Shown here: one piece after another, positions 15,951 to 23,876 of the stretch
How the letters are laid out: each line of letters opens with the position of its first letter
Position numbering within the stretch: position 1 is the stretch's first letter
DNA from: an uncultured Bacteroidales bacterium
GTDB lineage: Bacteria; Bacteroidota; Bacteroidia; Bacteroidales; Bacteroidaceae
Length of the DNA: 25,719 bases
Assembly: GCA_937914945.1 (NCBI GenBank)
Contig: CALGJF010000029.1
Span: forward strand, 1-25,719
Reading direction: 5' to 3'
Made by a program: the position numbers and the translations under genes
The notes under the pieces: model-generated
Told to the model about the DNA's origin: nothing
What the model saw: the letters and a program-made list of their open reading frames with translations, nothing else
Database searches by the model: none

Positions 15951-18002
15951 TTACTTCTTTTCCTCAGGGTAGCTGATACGTGTGTGGTAGATTGCTTTCA
16001 GACGCTCTTTGAATATCTCCTTTATGGTATAAATATCTTGGAATGTAAGCGGGCACATTTCAAGTTCGCCATCGGTAAGTTTGGGGTTTATAACATCGTC
16101 CACCTTTTTCTCGATATTTGCGGCCGTGTATTCTTTTATGCTGTGGGATGCAGCCTCTACACAGTCGGCAAGCATGAGTATTCCTTGCTCTCGTGTGGAG
16201 GGCTTAGGTCCGGGATAGGTAAAGAGGGCTTCGTTGATTTTCTCGCCGGGGTGTTCGTTCTTGTATGTGATGTAGAAATAGCCGGTTTTCGACAGTCCGT
16301 GGTGTGTTGTTATGAAGTCTTTTATCTTCTTGGGCAGGCCGTTGCGCTCGGCGATGGCTGCGCCCTCTGTTACGTGCCTGATGATTATCTGTGCGCTCTC
16401 CTGCGGCTCAAGCTCGTCGTGCGGGCTTTTGCCGCCGCTCTGGTTTTCGGTGAAGATTATAGGGTTGTTGCTTTTTCCTATATCGTGGTACAGGGCTCCG
16501 GTACGCACTTCTAAGCTGTTGGCTCCTATGGCGCGAGCAGCTTCAGCGGCAAGATTTGCCACCTGCATCGAGTGTTGGAATGTGCCGGGAGCTTCTTGCG
16601 ATAGCTTTTGCAATAGCGGGTTGTTGAGGTTAGATAGCTCAATAAGGGTGATGTTCGATACGAATCCCAGCAGTTTCTCTATGACAAACATAAGGGGGTA
16701 GGCAAAGAGTATGAGTGCCGAACTTATTGCAAAGTAGATATACATTACAAGATTCATCTTCGTAATGTCGTTCTCTACTATAAGTTCATATGCAAGGAAT
16801 GTGGCGCTGTATGTTACAAGCACTATGAAGGAGGTGCGGAACATTTGTGAACGCGCCGATAGCTCTTTGAGGCTCAAAATGGTTGCATAGCCTGCCAGAA
16901 TCTGCAACAGCACGAACTCATATGGCGAGTTCAGCATTATTGAACATATCAAAATGTCTATTGTGTGAATGATGAATGCTGTTCGGGGGTTGGTGAAGAG
17001 GCATAGCATCATGGGCACCAATGCGAATGGCAATAGGAATACATTACCGAAGCGGGCTTCCATCATGGCTCCCACTATTATGGGGAATATTGTGGCAGAT
17101 AATACCACAAGTATGAACTTATTGTTGTTGTTCTTTATGTCGGGGTTGTATATATATACATACGAAAGGAGCAACGAGAAAGCAATGATTACAAACAGAA
17201 TCTGCCCCAGAAACATGGTAGTTGTCTTGTAGTTGTTGTCCTGTCTTTTGTCTATCTCGTATTGATACGATTTAAGTATTTGATAGGTCTTTGCATCTAC
17301 GATATCTCCGCGGCTCACAATCTTCTGCCCGTTTTGCACTATGCCTTCGCTTATGGGTAATATTGCCAATTCCTCTTGCAACAACTGATTGGTTCTGGTG
17401 GAGTCGTATGCAATGTTGGGCTTGATGAAATCTTCGAGCCTGTATGCCGCAATCAGCTCGGCCGGTATGGTATCTGCCGCCAGTATTCTTTTGTATGCCT
17501 TGTCGGGTGTTATGAAATTTCCTTTATCTGCGGTAGTGGCTATATGCTCGTTTATGATATTTGCCTTATCGGCCTTGCTTTTGTCCAGAATATTCTTGTC
17601 GCTGTGTGAGATTATGCCTTGGTTGTATAACCCGATAAGAGCATTGTAGTATTTAATGTATGCCTCGCGTGGAACCTCCTCACTCGCATTGCTGTAAAAG
17701 CGGTTTTTTAGTTGGCGCAACGATTTTACAGCCACTGCGGAATCTTTTGTCAGGTATGGCTCAAAGTGCTCGGTTATGCTGTCTCTCTCGTGTGCCAGCT
17801 GTGCCTCGCTCTTGTAGATGGGGAAATCAAATGGTGCTATAATTTGGCTGTAATTCCATGGGGCCGATTCGCTGTAGTTGTAGTTGAATACATTGTTGCG
17901 TGGCATAAAATAGATTACCAGCCCCATGCATAGCAGCGAGGCAGCAACTTGGAATAATATTCTCATACGCTTTTTAAGCATTCTTTTCAAGCTCTCTTTC
18001 AT
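15951..18002 (-). CDS. 7TM-HD family phosphohydrolase (PgpH/YqfF-like)
   Basis: 683 residues. In Listeria the family member PgpH is a membrane c-di-AMP phosphodiesterase. The domain order here is the same: a first membrane helix at about 12-30, an extracytoplasmic 7TMR-HDED region to about residue 255 (periplasmic), about seven membrane helices at 260-440, and a cytoplasmic HD domain. HD motif residues are seen at His506-Asp507 (GALYHDIGKSNNP), His543 (RHVTEGAAIAERNGLP) and His567-His568 (TTHHGLSKTGYFY). TYPGPKPSTREQGILMLADCVEAAS carries a further metal-ligand Asp. The function is inferred from family; no cyclase gene lies in the window. It is divergent from gltX and probably co-transcribed with the DUF2851 gene downstream. 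Confidence 0.92.
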   Translation of the reverse strand: MKESLKRMLKKRMRILFQVAASLLCMGLVIYFMPRNNVFNYNYSESAPWNYSQIIAPFDFPIYKSEAQLAHERDSITEHFEPYLTKDSAVAVKSLRQLKNRFYSNASEEVPREAYIKYYNALIGLYNQGIISHSDKNILDKSKADKANIINEHIATTADKGNFITPDKAYKRILAADTIPAELIAAYRLEDFIKPNIAYDSTRTNQLLQEELAILPISEGIVQNGQKIVSRGDIVDAKTYQILKSYQYEIDKRQDNNYKTTTMFLGQILFVIIAFSLLLSYVYIYNPDIKNNNNKFILVVLSATIFPIIVGAMMEARFGNVFLLPFALVPMMLCLFTNPRTAFIIHTIDILICSIMLNSPYEFVLLQILAGYATILSLKELSARSQMFRTSFIVLVTYSATFLAYELIVENDITKMNLVMYIYFAISSALILFAYPLMFVIEKLLGFVSNITLIELSNLNNPLLQKLSQEAPGTFQHSMQVANLAAEAARAIGANSLEVRTGALYHDIGKSNNPIIFTENQSGGKSPHDELEPQESAQIIIRHVTEGAAIAERNGLPKKIKDFITTHHGLSKTGYFYITYKNEHPGEKINEALFTYPGPKPSTREQGILMLADCVEAASHSIKEYTAANIEKKVDDVINPKLTDGELEMCPLTFQDIYTIKEIFKERLKAIYHTRISYPEEKK

Positions 18003-18071
18003 ACATCGTAAATTATGTTGTTATATGCCCGGCGTGTGTGCTTGCCGGTTTGCAGACAGGCCTGCTTTGCA

Positions 18072-18101
18072 CAAAAGTACTAAAAAATAACAAATAACAA
18101 A
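18072..18101 (-). promoter_or_regulatory. Bacteroidota-type promoter for the HD phosphohydrolase gene
   Basis: Minus strand: TTTG, 18 bases, TACTTTTG. Both boxes match the consensus. The start would lie about 60 bases before the ATG at 18002. Confidence 0.7.
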
Positions 18102-18161
18102 GATTAAAAGCCTATTCTTCTTGTAGCGGTGGCACTTGCCCTGAAAAATAAATAAATTTAT

Positions 18162-18192
18162 TTTGTTAAGCGAGCAAGTTGTAGTATTTTTG
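18162..18192 (+). promoter_or_regulatory. Bacteroidota-type promoter for gltX
   Basis: TTTG at 18162-18165, 19 bases, TATTTTTG at 18185-18192. It lies back to back with the HD gene promoter in the 282-base divergent gap. The transcript leader is about 85 bases. Confidence 0.75.
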
Positions 18193-18284
18193 TGGAGTTA
18201 TAATATGCAATACTATGCATTTATGTAGCGTCTCTTTTGATAGGGCGATGCAAGATAAATGGTGTTGCAGTAAAAGTTAAAAAT

Positions 18285-19802
18285 ATGAATGAAAGAAAAG
18301 TAAGGGTGCGCTTTGCTCCCAGCCCCACAGGGCCCCTTCACATCGGTGGTGTGAGAACGGCTTTGTATAATTATCTTTTTGCGAAACAACATGGCGGCGA
18401 ACTTATTTTCCGCATTGAAGATACCGATTCAAATCGTTTTGTGCCCGGTGCCGAGGAGTATATCCTTGAATCCTTCCGTTGGCTGGGTATAAAGTTTGAC
18501 GAAGGTGTTACATTTGGCGGCGATTGCGGTCCTTATCGTCAATCGGAGCGTCGCGAAATATACAAAAAGTATGTTCAGGTCCTGCTTGACAAAGGCAAGG
18601 CTTATATTGCTTTTGATACACCCGAGGAACTTGAGGCTAAGCGTAACGAGATAGATAATTTCCAGTACGATGCATCCACCCGCCTCTCCATGCGCAATTC
18701 GCTTGCTATGCCGGCCGATGAGGTTAAGGCCTTGATTGACAGTGGCAAACAGTATGTGGTTCGCTTTAAGGTGGAGCCCGGAGAGAAGGTTGTTGTGAAC
18801 GACCTTATTCGTGGCGTGGTAACAATTGATTCGTCGATACTCGACGACAAGGTGCTTTATAAATCGGCCGATGAACTGCCTACATACCACCTTGCAAACA
18901 TTGTTGACGACCATTTGATGAATATCTCCCATGTGATTCGTGGCGAGGAGTGGTTGCCTTCAGCCCCATTGCACGTGTTGCTTTATCGTGCTTATGGTTG
19001 GGAGGAGACAATGCCGCAGTTTGCCCACTTGTCGTTGTTGCTGAAGCCCGAGGGTAACGGTAAGTTGAGTAAACGCGATGGAGACCGATTGGGCTTCCCT
19101 GTGTTCCCGCTCGAATGGCACGACCCCAAGAGTGGTGCGGTTTCATCGGGTTTCCGCGAGAGCGACTATCTGCCCGAGGCGGTAATAAATTTCTTGGCTC
19201 TGTTGGGTTGGAATCCCGGTGATGATGTCGAGATGATGTCAATGGACGAATTGATATCCAAGTTCGACCTTGCCAAATGTAGTAAGGCCGGTGCGCGTTT
19301 CGACTATAAGAAGATGATATGGTTCAATCACGAGTATATCCTGCAAAAGGATGATGCCGAGATTGCAGCTATCTTTATGCCGGTAGTGCAGTCTCATGGT
19401 GTTGAGGCGAGCATGGAGCTGCTCACAAAGATAGTCTCATTGATGAAGGGGCGTGTAAACTTTGTGCATGAGCTATGGGATGCTTGCAATTTCTATTTTA
19501 TAGCTCCCGCAGAATATGACGAGAAAACCGTGAAAAAACGTTGGAAAGAGGATTCGGCCGTTAAAATGGGCGAGCTTGCCACTTTGCTCGAAGGGCTTGA
19601 CGATTTTTCAATAGAGAATCAGGATAAAGCCGTTCACGAGTGGATAGAGGCAAAAGGTTATGGTATGGGCGAGATTATGAATGCCTTCCGCTTGGCTCTG
19701 GTGGGCGAGGGAAAGGGGCCGCAGATGTTCGATATCTCGGGGCTCATTGGTAAGGAGGAGACTCTGGCGCGCTTGCACAGAGCTATAACAGTGTTGGGAT
19801 AA
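18285..19802 (+). CDS. gltX: Glutamyl-tRNA synthetase
   Basis: Class I synthetase, charges tRNA-Glu. It has 505 residues. ATP-site motif RFAPSPTGPLHIGGVRT with HIGG at 19-22, the RIEDTD segment, and KLSKRDG (KMSKS type) at 260-266. Then comes a helical C-terminal anticodon-binding region. The Bacteroidota form has extra segments around FPLEWHDPKSG after KLSKRDG, seen here. Start ATG 18285 (MNERKVRVRFAPSP) is chosen over an upstream in-frame start at 18237 because synthetases begin just before this strand. Whether the enzyme also mischarges tRNA-Gln for a GatCAB route cannot be seen. waaA follows 12 bases later. Confidence 0.97.
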   Translation: MNERKVRVRFAPSPTGPLHIGGVRTALYNYLFAKQHGGELIFRIEDTDSNRFVPGAEEYILESFRWLGIKFDEGVTFGGDCGPYRQSERREIYKKYVQVLLDKGKAYIAFDTPEELEAKRNEIDNFQYDASTRLSMRNSLAMPADEVKALIDSGKQYVVRFKVEPGEKVVVNDLIRGVVTIDSSILDDKVLYKSADELPTYHLANIVDDHLMNISHVIRGEEWLPSAPLHVLLYRAYGWEETMPQFAHLSLLLKPEGNGKLSKRDGDRLGFPVFPLEWHDPKSGAVSSGFRESDYLPEAVINFLALLGWNPGDDVEMMSMDELISKFDLAKCSKAGARFDYKKMIWFNHEYILQKDDAEIAAIFMPVVQSHGVEASMELLTKIVSLMKGRVNFVHELWDACNFYFIAPAEYDEKTVKKRWKEDSAVKMGELATLLEGLDDFSIENQDKAVHEWIEAKGYGMGEIMNAFRLALVGEGKGPQMFDISGLIGKEETLARLHRAITVLG

Positions 19803-19814
19803 GAAGATAGGCCT

Positions 19815-21038
19815 ATGTATACATTAGGAATATACATATATATTGCCATAATAAGACTTGTGGCACTCTTTGGGCATAAAAAGGCGAAGTATATGCTCGA
19901 AGGGCATAAGGAGATTTTCTCCACGCTGAAAGAGAAAATTAAGGATGGCACCGACTATATTTGGTTTCATGCATCGTCACTCGGTGAGTTTGAGCAAGGG
20001 CGTCCTATGATAGAAAAGTTTCGTGCCGAACATCCCGAGTATCGTGTTGTTCTCACATTCTTCTCTCCATCGGGTTATCGCTCGGCTCGCAACTATCAAC
20101 AGGCCGATGTTGTGTGCTATCTCCCTTTTGATACCCCTTGCAATGTAAGGCGTTTTCTTAATATTGTGAAGCCCAAGATGGTGTTTTTTGTTAAATACGA
20201 GTTTTGGCTTAACTTCCTTTTTGCATTGAAAAAGCGTGCCATACCCACATACAGCGTATCCTCTATTTTCCGTAAAGAGCAGGTGTTCTTCCGCTGGTGG
20301 GGCGCATATTATCGTAGAGCGCTTCGCTGTTTCACTCATCTGTTTGTGCAGAACGAGGAGTCTAAGGCGCTGTTGGCTTCTATCGGTGTGAAGAATGTAT
20401 CCGTGGTAGGTGATACTCGTTTCGACCGTGTTGCCAAGATATCGGAACAGGCGCATCTGCTGCCTCTTGTCGAGGCTTTTGCCGAGGATGGTAAAAATAT
20501 TTTTATAGCGGGTAGCTCATGGGGCCCCGATGAGGATGTTTATATCCCCTATTTTAACACCCATCCGTCTTGGAAACTTATAATTGCATCGCACGAGGTG
20601 AACGAGGAGCGTATAAAGAATATCGAAGAACAAGTGCGCGGATATTGTGTGAGATATACACAGGCGACCATGGACGAGGTACGCTCGGCAAAATGCTTGA
20701 TTATTGATTGTTTTGGATTGTTGTCGTCGATATATCGTTATGGCCATGTGGCATACGTTGGTGGTGGTTTTGGTGTGGGCATACATAATGTGCTTGAAGC
20801 GGCAGTGTACGGCATACCGGTGTTCTTCGGTCCCAATAACAGAAAATTTCAGGAGGCGCAGCAGCTGAAGGCTTGCGGCGGTGGCTTGCAGATAGCATCG
20901 CGCGAGGAGTTTGAAAGTAAAATGGCACAATTTGATGCAGATGCCACTCTTGTTAAAAAGGCTGGTGAGGCTGCCGGCAGCTATGTGTCGCAGAACGCCG
21001 GAGCCTCGGCGAGAATCTTCAAAGTGCTCGGATTGTGA
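19815..21038 (+). CDS. waaA: 3-deoxy-D-manno-octulosonic acid (KDO) transferase
   Basis: Adds KDO to the lipid A precursor on the cytoplasmic face of the inner membrane (kdtA/waaA). It has 407 residues, usual for the family. The N-terminal hydrophobic segment 1-20 acts as a membrane anchor (YTLGIYIYIAIIRLVALFG). HASSLGEFEQGRP carries the conserved Glu of the active site. LTFFSPSGYRSAR and KYEFWLNF follow, then a GT-B C-domain with FIAGSSWGPDE, IIASHEVNEERI and the donor-site segment AYVGGGFGVGIHNVLEAAVYG-like (20752-20814). Downstream of gltX by 12 bases, a neighbourhood common in Bacteroidales. Whether it adds one or two KDO residues is not readable from sequence. Confidence 0.95.
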   Translation: MYTLGIYIYIAIIRLVALFGHKKAKYMLEGHKEIFSTLKEKIKDGTDYIWFHASSLGEFEQGRPMIEKFRAEHPEYRVVLTFFSPSGYRSARNYQQADVVCYLPFDTPCNVRRFLNIVKPKMVFFVKYEFWLNFLFALKKRAIPTYSVSSIFRKEQVFFRWWGAYYRRALRCFTHLFVQNEESKALLASIGVKNVSVVGDTRFDRVAKISEQAHLLPLVEAFAEDGKNIFIAGSSWGPDEDVYIPYFNTHPSWKLIIASHEVNEERIKNIEEQVRGYCVRYTQATMDEVRSAKCLIIDCFGLLSSIYRYGHVAYVGGGFGVGIHNVLEAAVYGIPVFFGPNNRKFQEAQQLKACGGGLQIASREEFESKMAQFDADATLVKKAGEAAGSYVSQNAGASARIFKVLGL

Positions 21039-21062
21039 TTTTTTTATTAAACATTGTAAAAT

Positions 21063-21095
21063 GTTGCAGTGATTAAATGAAAATTGCTATCTTCG
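21063..21095 (+). promoter_or_regulatory. Bacteroidota-type promoter for malate dehydrogenase
   Basis: GTTG at 21063-21066, 21 bases, TATCTTCG at 21088-21095. Close to consensus, about 45 bases of leader before the ATG. Confidence 0.6.
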
Positions 21096-21148
21096 CGTAA
21101 ACTGTGGATAAAATAAAACCAAATTATAAATATTAAATTTTTAGAACT

Positions 21149-22141
21149 ATGCAGTATTTGACTAATGAGAAATTAACAATCGTTGGTGCCGGTGGTATGA
21201 TTGGCTCCAATATGGTGCAGTGTGCGTTGATGCTCGGTCTGACACCCAACATCTGCTTGTATGATATTTTTGAGCCCGGTGTGCATGGTGTAGCCGACGA
21301 GATGGCTCATTGCGGATTCCCCGGTGCCAATATCACTTGGACAACAAACCCCGAGGAGGCCTTTACAGGTGCTAAATATATTGTCTCTTCAGGTGGTGCT
21401 CCCCGTAAAGAGGGTATGACACGCGAGGATTTGTTGAAAGGTAACTGCCAGATTGCTGCCGAGTTCGGCGATTTTATCAAGAAGTATTGCCCCGATGTTA
21501 AGCACGTTGTGGTAATCTTCAACCCCGCCGATGTTACTGCTCTTACAGCTCTCATTCACTCGGGCTTGAAACCCAATCAGTTGACCTCTTTGGCAGCCCT
21601 CGATTCTACCCGTTTGCAGCAGGCTCTTGCAAAAGAGTTCGGCGTGCAGCAGGATAAGGTTACCGGTGCCAATACTTATGGTGGCCATGGTGAGCAGATG
21701 GCTGTTTTTGCTTCTCAGGTTAAGATTGATGGCAAGCCTTTGGCCGAAATGGGTCTTTCCGCAGAGCGTTGGGCCGAGATTAAGCACAATACGGTTCAGG
21801 GCGGTTCAAATATCATCAAACTTCGTGGTCGCAGCTCATTCCAGAGCCCTTCATACTGTGCTATCAAGATGATTGAGGCTGCCATGGGTGGCGAGCCCTA
21901 CACTTTGCCTGCAGGTTGCTATGTTAACAACGCAGAGCTTGGATACAAAAACGTAATGATGGCTATGCCCACAACTATTGATGCCGATGGCGTACACTAC
22001 GTTGCTCCCCAGGGTACACCCGAGGAGATGGCTGCATTGCAATCTTCGGTTGAGCACTTGGGTAAGATGCGCGATGAGATAATCGCTCTTGGTATTATTC
22101 CCGCAGTTGATGAGTGGGGTACTTTGAATCCTAACATCTAA
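21149..22141 (+). CDS. mdh: Malate dehydrogenase
   Basis: Interconverts malate and oxaloacetate with NAD(H). In anaerobic Bacteroidales it serves the reductive branch towards fumarate and succinate. It has 330 residues. NAD-binding GAGGMIG at 13-19, substrate-loop segment GGAPRKEGMTREDLLKGN carrying the paired Arg residues, VVVIFNPADV, and catalytic His180 in YGGHGEQM. The APRK-x-GMTR loop fits malate, not lactate, specificity. Own promoter and own terminator, so a single-gene unit. No Shine-Dalgarno sequence before the ATG at 21149. Confidence 0.95.
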   Translation: MQYLTNEKLTIVGAGGMIGSNMVQCALMLGLTPNICLYDIFEPGVHGVADEMAHCGFPGANITWTTNPEEAFTGAKYIVSSGGAPRKEGMTREDLLKGNCQIAAEFGDFIKKYCPDVKHVVVIFNPADVTALTALIHSGLKPNQLTSLAALDSTRLQQALAKEFGVQQDKVTGANTYGGHGEQMAVFASQVKIDGKPLAEMGLSAERWAEIKHNTVQGGSNIIKLRGRSSFQSPSYCAIKMIEAAMGGEPYTLPAGCYVNNAELGYKNVMMAMPTTIDADGVHYVAPQGTPEEMAALQSSVEHLGKMRDEIIALGIIPAVDEWGTLNPNI

Positions 22142-22161
22142 TAAGTTGTTTATATAATTAT

Positions 22162-22203
22162 ATAAGGAGACGAGGGCAAAGAGCCTCGTCTCCTTATTTT
22201 TTG
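22162..22203 (+). terminator. Rho-independent terminator after mdh
   Basis: 14-bp stem ATAAGGAGACGAGG / CCTCGTCTCCTTAT (22162-22175, 22184-22197) with an 8-base loop and a T-run at 22197-22202. It lies 20 bases after the mdh stop. Confidence 0.9.
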
Positions 22204-22224
22204 AACAAAAAAGTCCTTAAAAGT

Positions 22225-22255
22225 TTTGCCAATTAAGAAATTGTATCTACTTTTG
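22225..22255 (+). promoter_or_regulatory. Bacteroidota-type promoter for rpsU
   Basis: TTTG at 22225-22228, 19 bases, TACTTTTG at 22248-22255: full match at ideal spacing. The leader is about 45 bases and A/T-rich. Confidence 0.8.
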
Positions 22256-22307
22256 CGCCACATTTTGTTCAATTGATAATAATATAAACTAAAAATATAA
22301 ATAGGAA

Positions 22308-22499
22308 ATGATTGTAGTACCTGTTAAAGAGGGCGAGAATATTGAGAGAGCTCTCAAAAAATTCAAAAGAAAATTCGAGAAAACCGGTGTAGTAAAGGAG
22401 TTGCGTGCTCGTCAGCAGTTTGACAAGCCTTCAGTACTCAAAAGATTGAAGATGGAGCATGCTATCTATGTTCAGAAACTTCGTGCAAACGAGGAATAA
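22308..22499 (+). CDS. rpsU: 30S ribosomal protein bS21
   Basis: 63 residues, basic, full length for the Bacteroidota form. MIVVPVKEGENIERALKKFKRKFEKTG is the diagnostic N-terminus, and RARQQFDKPSVLKR the middle. It binds near the 16S rRNA 3' end. In Flavobacterium johnsoniae bS21, with bS6 and bS18, has been shown to cover the anti-Shine-Dalgarno sequence. The upstream sequence is TAGGAAATG, in which AGGA is too close to the ATG to act as a good ribosome site. It has its own promoter and is followed by a long hairpin before xerC. Confidence 0.97.
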   Translation: MIVVPVKEGENIERALKKFKRKFEKTGVVKELRARQQFDKPSVLKRLKMEHAIYVQKLRANEE

Positions 22500-22540
22500 A
22501 AAACTTGCACCTTTTCTTGTTTTTTAATTTATTCTGATAT

Positions 22541-22579
22541 ATATTCGTTGCCGTAAGATGTTCTTGCGGCAACGAATAT
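22541..22579 (+). promoter_or_regulatory. 18-bp hairpin covering the xerC start codon
   Basis: 22541-22558 pairs with 22562-22579 (outer 13 bp ATATTCGTTGCCG / CGGCAACGAATAT, then one G-U and four more pairs) with a 3-base loop TGT. The right arm ends inside the xerC ATG (22578-22580). No T-run follows, so it is a processing, attenuation or translation-blocking structure more than a terminator. Confidence 0.75.
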
Positions 22580-23468
22580 GTTTATAGACTCTTTTATAAG
22601 GCACCTGAAAAACGAGCGAAATTACTCGTTGCATACGTTAAGGGCGTATGCCGGAGACCTTCGTGCCTTTGAAAAGTTCTTGCATGGCGTGGAGGATACA
22701 CTCTCTGTTGCTGATGTTAATGTGGATTTGTTGCGTGCGTGGGTGGCATCGCTCATGGATAATGGCAGTGCGGCAAGTTCGGTTTGTAGGAAACTGAGCT
22801 CGTTGCGCTCTTTTTATGCCTTTATGCGTGCCGAGGGTGATTCTGCTCATAATCCGGCATTGCTGGTTCATGGTCCTAAAATGCGCAAGGTGCTCCCGGC
22901 GTTTGTTAAGGAGGAGGATATAAATCGCCTTATAGACGAGGTCTCTTTTGGCGATGGCTTTATAGCATGCCGCGACCGCGCCATAATTCTTTGCTTTTAC
23001 GAAACAGGTATTCGTCTGTCGGAACTTGTGGGGCTGAATCTCGATAGTGTCGATTTGCAGCAAGGGTTGTTGAGGGTAGTAGGTAAACGTAATAAGGAAC
23101 GCATCATTCCGTTCGCGGCCGAGTTGCGTGGCGAGTTGGAATACTATATGACAGAACGGGCACGCGTGGCCGAAGAGGGCGAGAAAGCACTTTTTGTTAC
23201 GGCAAGGGGTGTGCGTGTCAATCAACAACAGATATACAGGGTTGTTAATAAGCGGTTGTCGTCGGTTACCGGCATTGCAAAGAGGAGCCCCCATGTGCTG
23301 CGCCACAGTTTTGCAACAGCGATGCTTAATAATGATGCCGAGTTGATGGCGGTAAAGGAGCTGCTGGGGCATCAAAGGTTGGCGACCACGGAGATTTATA
23401 CCCACTTAACCTTTGAAGAGTTAAAGCGTTTTTATGATAAGGCTCATCCGAGGGCCGGTAATAATTAA
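22578..23468 (+). CDS. xerC: Tyrosine recombinase XerC/XerD type
   Basis: Resolves chromosome dimers at dif; 296 residues, the usual size. N-terminal SAM-like DNA-binding domain about 1-85 (FIDSFIRHLKNERNYSLHTL), catalytic domain with the full set Arg146 (ETGIRLSEL), Lys170 (VVGKRNKERIIP), His239 and Arg242 (HVLRHSFATAML), His265 (LLGHQRLATTEIY) and nucleophile Tyr274. The start fits the family exactly. No dif site is recognised in the window and no integrative element surrounds it, so this is a chromosomal Xer protein and not a phage integrase. The start codon lies in the base of a hairpin, which should keep translation low relative to rpsU. hpf follows 19 bases later. Confidence 0.94.
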   Translation: MFIDSFIRHLKNERNYSLHTLRAYAGDLRAFEKFLHGVEDTLSVADVNVDLLRAWVASLMDNGSAASSVCRKLSSLRSFYAFMRAEGDSAHNPALLVHGPKMRKVLPAFVKEEDINRLIDEVSFGDGFIACRDRAIILCFYETGIRLSELVGLNLDSVDLQQGLLRVVGKRNKERIIPFAAELRGELEYYMTERARVAEEGEKALFVTARGVRVNQQQIYRVVNKRLSSVTGIAKRSPHVLRHSFATAMLNNDAELMAVKELLGHQRLATTEIYTHLTFEELKRFYDKAHPRAGNN

Positions 23469-23472
23469 ATAA

Positions 23473-23480
23473 TAAGGAGG
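23473..23480 (+). promoter_or_regulatory. Full Shine-Dalgarno sequence before hpf
   Basis: TAAGGAGG, complementary over 8 bases to the usual 16S rRNA 3' end, with a 7-base spacer to the ATG at 23488. No other confidently placed start in the window has a comparable site. Confidence 0.85.
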
Positions 23481-23487
23481 ATTTATT

Positions 23488-23781
23488 ATGGAGACAAGAA
23501 TTCAATCAGTTCATTTTGATGCATCAACACAGTTGTTGGAGTTCGTTGAGAAGAAGGTTGCCAAGATAGGTAAGTTGTGCGACGAGGCAACATCGTTAGA
23601 GGTTACCATGAAGTTGATTAAGCCCGAAACAGCCATGAACAAAGAGGTTGCTTTGCATCTTTCTTCCGGTTTGGGGGATATGTTTGCAGCTAAAACCTCC
23701 GATACTTTTGAGGATGCTTTGCTGGCCGCAATAGATGCTTTGAAGGGACAAATAGAGAAAAAACGCGAAAAAATGAAGTAA
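23488..23781 (+). CDS. hpf: Ribosome hibernation-promoting factor, short form (HPF/RaiA)
   Basis: 97 residues, sigma-54 modulation/HPF family. METRIQSVHFDASTQLLEFVEKKVAKIGKLCDEATSLEVTMK-like start (strand-helix-strand) and a C-terminal charged helix (GQIEKKREKMK). It binds the 30S decoding channel and silences ribosomes in slow growth. There is no C-terminal dimerisation domain, so it is the short type. The gene lies 19 bases after xerC in the rpsU transcript and just before a tRNA operon. It has a perfect Shine-Dalgarno sequence, unlike its neighbours. Confidence 0.93.
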   Translation: METRIQSVHFDASTQLLEFVEKKVAKIGKLCDEATSLEVTMKLIKPETAMNKEVALHLSSGLGDMFAAKTSDTFEDALLAAIDALKGQIEKKREKMK

Positions 23782-23806
23782 AGCGCGAAAAAAACATGAA
23801 AAAAGT

Positions 23807-23836
23807 TTTGTGATTAAAAAAAAACTCGTACATTTG
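23807..23836 (+). promoter_or_regulatory. Bacteroidota-type promoter for the tRNA-tuf operon
   Basis: TTTG at 23807-23810, 18 bases, TACATTTG at 23829-23836. The start is expected near 23843, about 35 bases before the first tRNA. Confidence 0.75.
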
Positions 23837-23873
23837 CACTCGCTTTACAACGGTAACAGCGCTGCAAATGTAC
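23828..23873. repeat. 11-bp perfect inverted repeat across the tRNA promoter
   Basis: GTACATTTGCA (23828-23838) and TGCAAATGTAC (23863-23873), 24 bases apart. The left arm contains the -7 box. The right arm lies in the leader just before tRNA-Thr. Confidence 0.7.
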
Positions 23874-23876
23874 AAT

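Noticed and set aside
15576..16514. 312-codon plus-strand frame across the DUF2851/HD phosphohydrolase junction
   Set aside because: It is antisense to two genes with clear domains, and its composition (Cys, Val, Phe-rich) is that of a reverse-strand shadow.
22638..23405. 255-codon frame antisense to xerC
   Set aside because: All six catalytic residues of the Xer protein are in the sense frame. The antisense frame has no family features.
22578..23468. Tyrosine recombinase as sign of an integrated element
   Set aside because: It lies between rpsU and hpf in a housekeeping cluster, with XerC/D size and motifs. There are no cargo genes or attachment repeats, although tRNA genes are near.
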